A program made the position numbers and the translations under genes. Shown piece by piece: positions 57,801 to 64,000 of a stretch of DNA of 64,000 nt. This stretch comes from Heligmosomoides polygyrus polygyrus (Eukaryota; Nematoda; Chromadorea; Rhabditida; Heligmosomidae), in the NCBI GenBank assembly GCA_947396885.1, contig OX377203.1, positions 28,709,253 through 28,773,252 of the forward strand, given 5' to 3'. The notes under the pieces are model-generated. The model ran no database searches, had not been told where the DNA came from, and saw only the letters and a program-made list of their open reading frames with translations. Every line of letters begins with the position of its first letter. Positions within the stretch are counted from its first letter, which is position 1.

Positions 57801-60526
57801 CTTCAACTCGGGGCAACAGCCGTCGTCTCCGACTACTTTACCATGAGCCAAACAATAAAGGGTAAGAAACGGTGGGGGTCAATCCCCTTGCGGTAAGCAC
57901 CTTCTCTGCACTAAGCGATACCTTCGAAGTAACCTGAATGCGTATTTGGCTTCGATAATGACTTGCTGCGGTTAACCAGTGAATGAATCGATGTTTTCTT
58001 CTTCTCGAAAAAATCTCATACCGACTCATCTACCTGGACGGATGGATGGCCTGGTTGATCCAGACAGGAAATCCAGACCAGAAACCTAATCGGGTGCACA
58101 CGACAATCACCGCCTCCTCCGACTGCGCTACCACGCGCTAAACATTGCTGTGGGGGAAATCTCATCGTTTCATTTGTTACGCAGACACCAACAGTGATGG
58201 AACAAGTTGTTGTGCAGGAAACTAAGCCTACCCAACGACCCGTGTCGTTTGGCTGTTAAACTGAATTGCTGCAAAACGTACCTCCCGAACAGCTTTGTTC
58301 ATCTCCGGTAGGGTTTCGCAAGTGAGCGCCAAATCCCAGAGAGCCTGCGCCATCTGGTCGTCTTGTACACCAAGGTAGGAGTCGAGGATGTCATTCAGAC
58401 GACCGATCATCACCTTGTCGACAACACCCTGGAATGAGTGGCATCATTGACGGGTACCTTCAACTGCTGTCCGTTGATGCGCGCCTGCTCAATCACGACG
58501 CCTCCATTCGCCTTGAATCGAAGCGTGCGCAGTCCATCGTTGATCGACTTCTTATGCGACATCAGCGAGCGGGGTGCGATCTGCTGGAAACCGGACTGCT
58601 TGGGCGAAACCACGCGTATGGTGAACCTGGAGCGCAACTGTTAGTTCCAGAAGGGTTGTTTGAGCAGGAATCACCGCTCACGTCTTGCCGATTGGCATAT
58701 TTCGCAGTATGCGGACCACCTCGTAGTGTCTCATTCCAGTCACGTTCACTCCGTCAATTTTCTCGATCAGCTGACCTATTGCCAAAGCTGGTCGGGCTCG
58801 AGCTGAAAGCGGATCGGGCCTTGAAAACTCACGGTCCCTAGAAAACGAGGTAAACCCTTCGCACCAACCTGCAACGCTGTCGTCCTTGATTCGTTTTATG
58901 AACGACCGGCATCGTCCGTTGTCACTTACAGTGAGACCAAACAGCCTGTAACAAGAGTTCGTCTCTCGCAGTGGCATAGTCAGCCTTTATATCAAGGTGT
59001 AACCCCAATATGTTGTAGTGTGAAAACAGCATTAAATAAAGCCGAAGGACCGGTATGTGGTGAGGACCGTGGATTATGAGGTGCACCATATTACGGTGCC
59101 ATACAGGGTTGTGCCATTTCATCCATAGTTTCTGACAGAGCAGCAGTTCTGGTTACAGTGACAAGATTGCTCCATGTGAGTGGGCTCTCTACTTCATTGC
59201 CTTGTATAGACCACCCTCTAAATCGTCCGTTGAGGCTGAGATAACACCTCCCAAAACTTCTTGTACGCATCTGATCTACGAGTGGAACATGCCGGCACAG
59301 ATGTTTCCCTCATCGTCCATGTCGCAAGACATCAGGAACCGCTCTCCTTTGATACTGGGAAGGTGGATTTCGGGGAGGTGGTTCCGCAAGTTCAAGCAGG
59401 ATGTCAAGGATGGATGGCTATGGAAGAAATTCATCAGATTTTTGGAACAACAGATTTTTTTAGTTGCACCGTAACGACACCGAACAGGGTGCTTGTCAGA
59501 TTTCAGAAGATTTTGCTGAGCCTAACAACTTTGAAGGGTGTCGTTTCACCGACTTCACATTTTTGTTCAGATTTATAACTGTAGTACGATATCTAGGCTG
59601 TGATAAAGTTGTCATTCATGGTAGAGATTGGATCATTTCTCTATCTCGAAGCTAGAGCATCGTTCACTTTCCGAAGTACATGAAGAGAATTCGGAGAGCT
59701 GTACAGTTCATGCTCTAAAACCTGAGATTTTCAACAATATCCACCATCTCCCCTTCCATGTCTATTGTACCTAAACTCCGTAGACCTTCAGAGACCTTCA
59801 GAGTCGGTTAAAGACATTTCACACTCACGCGTCAGTTTTCGTCATCTCCAGCTCGACGGCTTGTCCCTTCACATGAGCGAACAGCATATCGGAGTACTCC
59901 AGGGACCCGGCAAAGAGTTTATCCATATCAGGCTGAAAGCAACGTCCCAAGCAACTGCTCGTTTCACAGAGCAAAACAACAATTCTACCTTGAATGTGTT
60001 AATTGTGCAGAAGATGATGTCATCTGGAGAGATGTTGAAGCAGTCGGCGATCGACTGTAACATCGATGTATACTAATCAAAATGAAGGGGTGCAGAGGAG
60101 CGCACCTGGAACAGCTCGTCCACGGAAGCGAAGTTGGAAATGATCGCAGTAGGAGAGCCATGGGCAAGTTGGCAGCAGAATTTGAGGTTACGTGCGGCGA
60201 CGGCTGAAAACATGGGGCTTGGTGAAGCGCTCCAGGCCGATGACTCCGCAGGCCTCAAAACGCTTATTCACTTGCTCGGAGAACTCACCTAGAGGGCTGC
60301 ACTCAGTCGCATTGCCGACTTTCGATATCAACGACGATTCATCTGGTTGTGGCGCGGGGGAGGTCCGAGGGGGTTGGATGTGCTTCTTGTGGCGATGGCG
60401 AGCAGCCAGATGTGGCTTGTGCACAGGTCCAGGTACATGGTGTTGGAACTGACTGGAAGGCAACGGCTTGAAGGGCTTGTGTGGAGGTGAAGGGTTGGCG
60501 GCGATGTCCTTCGGGCACATCGCCAT
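51852..60526 (-). CDS. gipc: GIPC-family PDZ adaptor protein, complete, nine exons
   Basis: GIPC proteins bind C-terminal tails of receptors through one PDZ domain and recruit myosin VI through the C-terminal GH2 region. Exons in transcript order: 60526-60289, 60203-60106, 60054-59989, 59932-59829, 58945-58869, 58802-58682, 58626-58458, 58428-58282, 52034-51852; about 400 residues. After a Pro/His-rich start (residues 1-80) come the GH1 motifs FCCQLAHGSPTAIISNF and DDIIFCTINTFK, then DMDKLFAGS and LFAHVKGQ. The PDZ domain has FGLTVSDNG, FIKRIKDDSVA and GMRHYEVVRILRNMPIGKT. The GH2 part has LNDILDSYLGVQDDQMAQAL and DFPEELVFDMWGVIGDW. An acidic tail DDADDEEQFLLPLF ends the protein. The start at 60526 is the first Met after a TTTTCAG acceptor (60557). 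All junctions keep phase. Oddities are a 29-bp intron 7 and a 6.2-kb intron 8. Confidence 0.9.
52617..52737 (-). other. Exon-like open segment inside GIPC intron 8
   Basis: Bounded by CCACAG and G/GTCAGG splice consensus, reading LVWSDSARFIANKVDSSRFA then LIRVIVPPLKVQASSKSLW. A following segment (from about 52571) could continue in phase as SSRVVFLYKCSLPA. Its entry phase (0) fits GIPC exon 8, but its exit phase does not fit exon 9. It could be an alternative C-terminus, a relic of another gene, or chance. Confidence 0.3.
53161..56943. mobile_element. 3.8-kb foldback transposable element
   Basis: TA on both sides (53159-53160, 56944-56945). Ends CAGTACCGGACATGTCTTTT, inverted at 56943. The two arms (53161 to about 54940, and about 55030 to 56943) are near-complete inverted copies around a spacer of about 90 bp. 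Each arm carries internal duplications of about 150 bp (for example 53345-53660). Reading frames in one arm mirror those in the other and match no transposase. Confidence 0.85.
57145..57365 (+). repeat. SINE remnant
   Basis: CGTGGTGCAGTCGGAGGAG head, CCCTCCGGGGCGAATTAGTA body, and GAAGTAGAATACGTGGCGCA near the end. Confidence 0.6.
57655..57842 (-). repeat. SINE remnant with tRNA-like head
   Basis: The minus strand begins GGCTCATGGTAAAGTAGTCG and has a B box GGTTCAAGTCC. It lies next to the copy at 57852-58140. Confidence 0.5.
57852..58140 (-). repeat. tRNA-derived SINE
   Basis: Tail side near 57852 (AAAGGGTAAGAAACGG), head at the right end (CCGACTGCGCTACCACGCG). It ends 142 bp from GIPC exon 8. 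Confidence 0.75.
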
Positions 60527-60555
60527 TTCGTTCAGGGCAGCAGCAGCTGCAGGTG

Positions 60556-60564
60556 CCTGAAAAT
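60556..60564 (-). promoter_or_regulatory. 3' splice acceptor before GIPC exon 1 (trans-splice or upstream-exon junction)
   Basis: AATTTTCAG on the minus strand, followed by 30 bases before the ATG at 60526. It suits SL trans-splicing, or joining to a 5' exon such as 64000-63857, whose phase fits. Confidence 0.45.
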
Positions 60565-60659
60565 TGCAGAGGCCTAGGCTCACTTGTTCGGCTTTGGTTT
60601 GATTGTCCTTACATTTACAAGCTATAGACGCATACAGAAGTTGGCGCATGTGGCTCACC

Positions 60660-63600
60660 TGCCATAGTGGTTCAGTTCATTCTCATAGTTTTCCCGCTCT
60701 ATCATCATGAATTTCCAATTACATATGTATTAAATAATGGCATCACCTTAGCATATTCTGACCAGAATAACCAAGACTTGTTGTACTGACAAGAGCCGTG
60801 TGAGAGCCTTCTTCTCGAAAAGCGTTCAGGGAAAATCCTTTTGCATTACATACTCTACTCATGACAGTATGGCACCCACTAGAGTGATATCTCTCCAGCT
60901 TCATAACCCTTCTAATCAGATGACGAGCAGCACCGGATGAGGTTACAGATATTCTGTGGCATTGCTTGCTCTTAAAAAAGTCAACCCAGGTCTGCGACAT
61001 TGGTCCACGAATGCCACTTGTGGCTGTGACACTTGTGAACCAGTTTTGCGCTACTCTTCCTCTTCCCGCACAACTGTGGCTGACGCCAGTAGCTGACCAT
61101 CTACGGCAAAGCGTGAACGGTTGATAGAAGCAGCAGAGCTTTATAATTCGTGGGAGATTGGCTATAATGAGGAGTTGTACGAATACATGCGGAATACAGA
61201 GAATCTGACCTAATGGGACGTGGTGACCCACTCCTACTCTTTGGCAGCTGCGGCAAAATAAATTTGATGCTTCCTATTTTGTAGAGACGACACCCCGCAC
61301 GTATTCGAGAGGACCCGCGCAATGTGTGTTAGGGGGTGCACTGCTGTGAAGAGATGACGACTTTCCCTGTTTTCTATCCTTCTGTTTTATAATCCAACGG
61401 AATCCTTGAGTAGGGGTGGACTACCCATAGGAAAGCACAACATGGTGTACTACCGTGAGCTCTACATTGAAGAAATCCAGGCTTAGAAGGGAGTGAACCA
61501 CCCCTATTCCACACAGCGCCGAGGTTCCTTCTTTGCAATATCCTTGGAAGAGGTTACACTAATTTGCAGAGGGTGGATCATCCTTTATAAAGCACCTTTT
61601 AGTCGATCTTTGAGATGTTTCAAGACCACTGTTCGCCTGTTGTTCCCGAAAAATCTGCCATAGAGGTCCGAATGACAGCATAGAGAAGGTAAAGCTATGT
61701 ACAATGAGAGAGTTGGACCAATTCCTTGGAAAATCTCCCCAATCCTTGGAATGAAGCCAATCTAACGATAAGTGCTTAGTTGTCATTCAAATCAGGTGTG
61801 CACATTTGACGTATTTGACGAATTGCCGGCGTTTTTCGTAAAAATCTGGCTTAACGACTTGACAGAAATTTTTGAAATTTAATGGAATTTCTGACGTACT
61901 GGTTTCTCAATAAGTTTATCACTTTTCCTCCTACAATTAGTCTTCACTAGTATTGCGAGCCTCACTTTCCCGATTAGAGCCGAAATTGCTCTTGCTCTTT
62001 AGCCGAAAAACTATTAAAATCAGCAAGAATAAAGAAGAGAATTCCATTCTAGCACAGCCGTAGCTTATTCATACTCTTCTCCCGTCAAGAAGTATGAACA
62101 GGTCCTGGCGAGAAGATATGGGCTACAATGCCAATCTGTTTGGGCTTGCCCCATTGACGTGGACAGACATTCTCTCAACGAATGTGGTGAGCACCGGTCG
62201 GGCTCCACCACAATCCTTCGTATCCGGTAAGCCTGGAATGTCATTCCGTGTATATCATTGTATTCAAAGGGTTACCATAGTCACTTCTTCAGCGACCATC
62301 CTTGAGCCGGATTCAACGACATACAGCAATTTAACAGGGAATATACAACCGAATATTCTCCGAGGGACAATTTTCCGGAGTGGACTTGGTGTCTTAGGCC
62401 GGTGGTGTGCCATAGGCCTAAAGGGATATAGCCCAAGCACAATCAGGGCTTGCAACGTTCTGTCTGAAGCATATGTTTGAGAGACCAAAAGCGGCCGTAA
62501 AGAAGGTTCAGCACCCTTCAAGTGTTAACAGTAAATGCATAGAGAGTACTGTCACAAGTTTTTCCCAAACTTTTAGTTTTCGCCATTCCAGCGCAATCCT
62601 TTTCTAGTGGAAAGTCACCGCTAAAAAGTTAAATCACCCGATCCTATCTATTTCCGATACTAGTCATGGATATTTCCGATGCGGATTGGAAATCGGAGCA
62701 ATACGTGTTAGTGAGGGTGGCCCTGCCGCATTCGGATTCAAATGATTAATTCATTGCAGAACTCACAATATGAGTGAATGTGGCGCTTCATTGCCGCGGT
62801 ACAACTCAGCTCTAGGATTTCGTTGGAATATGACACTACACTAAGAAAAAGACTAACAAAAGTCATCGCAACAGTGCACCTAACACGCATTGGCCAAAAA
62901 TCGTGGTCATCTTGTCTGATGTGTGATGTTTCACCTTTGATCAGGCTCTTTCAATCAGGTTCCCATCGAAATCAACAGCTTGTCGCATATAGCGCTTTAG
63001 GTGAGAAATTCGAAGTTTGTTCCTCTAAACCTTGCACGCTTTGAGACATGTAGTGATTTGCCCTGCGGCGACGAGGGTCTAAAGGGGGGGGGGAGTCCAC
63101 CCTCGCTTTTCTCCATAAAATTCAAGGAATTTTCCCGAAAACTTCTAAAATAGAAAAGCTAGGTATGCAATTATGTATAGTACATCTGCAAGAGAATATT
63201 TAGAGGATATCGGACCTACCTTAACCGGAGGGGTGGAATCATTTGGCGATTTCCGTCTCTAATCACTTGCTTGAGTTTCTACGAGAGCTTCAGCTGCTAT
63301 CCCATGATGCGAGTGCTTTTATTTGATATCAGGGGACGCGGTCGTGTGGCATGAATGGACATATTAAAAGCAACGCCCTCAACTTATCTCAAACGCAGCT
63401 GAACACGTTTTTGAAACAGTACGGCCCCATGTGGAGGATAAGTACGACACAGCCTTTAGGCGTGGTGATGCAAGTCCAGTCGAAGAGAGGGAGACCACCT
63501 GGCATTCTCATAGGAACCATGGTAGGGATAAAAAACATGCAACGTAAAGTAAGTTGATGCAAACCTTATGTCTCGTAGTCCTGATAATTGCGGATGTCCA

Positions 63601-63856
63601 AAACAGCATTCCCATGTGAGGGGGTGGGGTGTGGTAAAAAAAAAACCACGGTAGCATTAAGCCAAACCTTATAAAATTTGACCTTTCTTTCTCTGGTAAG
63701 TAGACGCGCAAGGGCATGTGACAACAGCAGCCGTGCCGACACCAAGGCGTAAGAACACTTATTGGTTTTTATGAGGACATTGGGTGGACCCCTCCGACTG
63801 TACCCGCGTTGGAATACTCCGACACTGGTCATCTACTTATACTCGAGGCGGCGTAC
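60660..63856. other. Upstream of GIPC; hAT-like end and unassigned repeats
   Basis: 61797-62035 matches the left end of the hAT element at 29645 (CAGGTGTGCAC, then CTGGCTTAACGACTTGACAG). 62080-62110 has a GAAGTATGAACAGG piece of the MITE family. 62305-62360 resembles 35580-35640 (TACAGCAATTTAAC). 63085-63093 is a G run. No gene recognised. Confidence 0.4.
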
Positions 63857-64000
63857 CTGTGCGTTTCCGGCAACGCTGTTCAGTGTCGCCATCACTTCTC
63901 GCACGTCCAGTGGCGGCGCTGGTGGCACGAAGGTACCGAATGACCCGCGGAGATTCGGAATTCCCAGAGCCAATTTCGCTGGCATCTGCGTGATCATCTT
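63857..64000 (-). CDS. Partial exon at right edge (GIPC 5' exon or neighbouring gene)
   Basis: The minus strand reads MITQMPAKLALGIPNLRGSF, then PPAPPLDVREVMATLNSVAG, ending NAQ before a CAG/GTACGC donor. Composition and the donor suggest real coding. It leaves in phase 0, which fits the open frame after the acceptor at 60557 (APAAAAALNEMAM), so it could be an upstream GIPC exon across a 3.3-kb intron. I do not recognise the sequence itself. Confidence 0.45.

Larger units (their letters stand above)
52035..58281 (-). other. GIPC intron 8 (6.2 kb) hosting repeats
   Basis: The flanking splice sites are GAG/GTACGT and TTGCAG/TCC. It holds the 3.8-kb foldback (53161-56943), three SINE copies (57145-58140) and an unassigned exon-like segment (52617-52737). 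Confidence 0.8.

Noticed and set aside
1..64000. CRISPR arrays, bacterial operons, prophage genes
   Set aside because: The repeats present are transposons, SINEs and minisatellites; genes are intron-rich and eukaryotic.

Overview
The window reads as nuclear DNA of a nematode, most likely a clade V (strongylid/hookworm-like) worm. The evidence is: two protein-coding genes split by many introns of 50-90 bp; a 22-nt sequence that matches the nematode SL1 spliced leader at 20 positions as I recall it; RTE-type reverse transcriptase, mariner, hAT, piggyBac-like and Helitron-like remnants; and about a dozen copies of one tRNA-derived SINE. The species is an inference. Exon edges were worked out by hand from splice consensus, reading phase and remembered protein families, so they may be off by a few bases.

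Left part (about 292-12291, minus strand): the 5' half of a neurobeachin/LRBA homologue (C. elegans SEL-2 family). Eighteen exons chain in phase. The last ten match the conserved armadillo-like start and the concanavalin-like domain of neurobeachins; the first eight encode an N-terminal extension I do not recognise. The gene runs off the left edge. Its introns hold SINEs, a 24-base poly-G run and a small inverted-repeat element.

Middle (about 12300-51850): close to 39 kb with no confidently recognised host gene, built mostly from transposon relics. In order: a piggyBac-like TTAA element (13282-15911); a SINE; a long-TIR MITE; an SL1-like sequence (20006-20027); a GC-rich island (about 21030-21480); a nested set of three elements with 9-bp target duplications (21754-25953); a Helitron-like 5' end; a hAT element with 8-bp duplication (29645-31747) carrying its own nested MITE and SINE; three dead mariners (36653-37524, 42171-43073, 48282-49189); more Helitron-like ends; a 5'-truncated RTE insertion (41188-41798); 42-bp AT-rich tandem arrays; and a second, deleted RTE copy fused to part of a SINE. 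One 168-codon minus-strand ORF (40217-40723) with a downstream AATAAA may be a real gene.

Right part (51852-60526, minus strand): a complete GIPC-family gene (PDZ adaptor that links membrane cargo to myosin VI). Nine exons give about 400 residues, with an AATAAA 25 bp after the stop. Its last intron is 6.2 kb and contains a 3.8-kb near-perfect foldback element (53161-56943) with TA target duplication. An open exon at the right edge (63857-64000, minus) is in phase with the first GIPC exon and may be its true 5' exon or part of the next gene.

Most eye-catching: elements B and C of the nested set both sit in 9-mers beginning ACTTACC, which on the other strand is a perfect 5' splice-site consensus (GGTAAGT).
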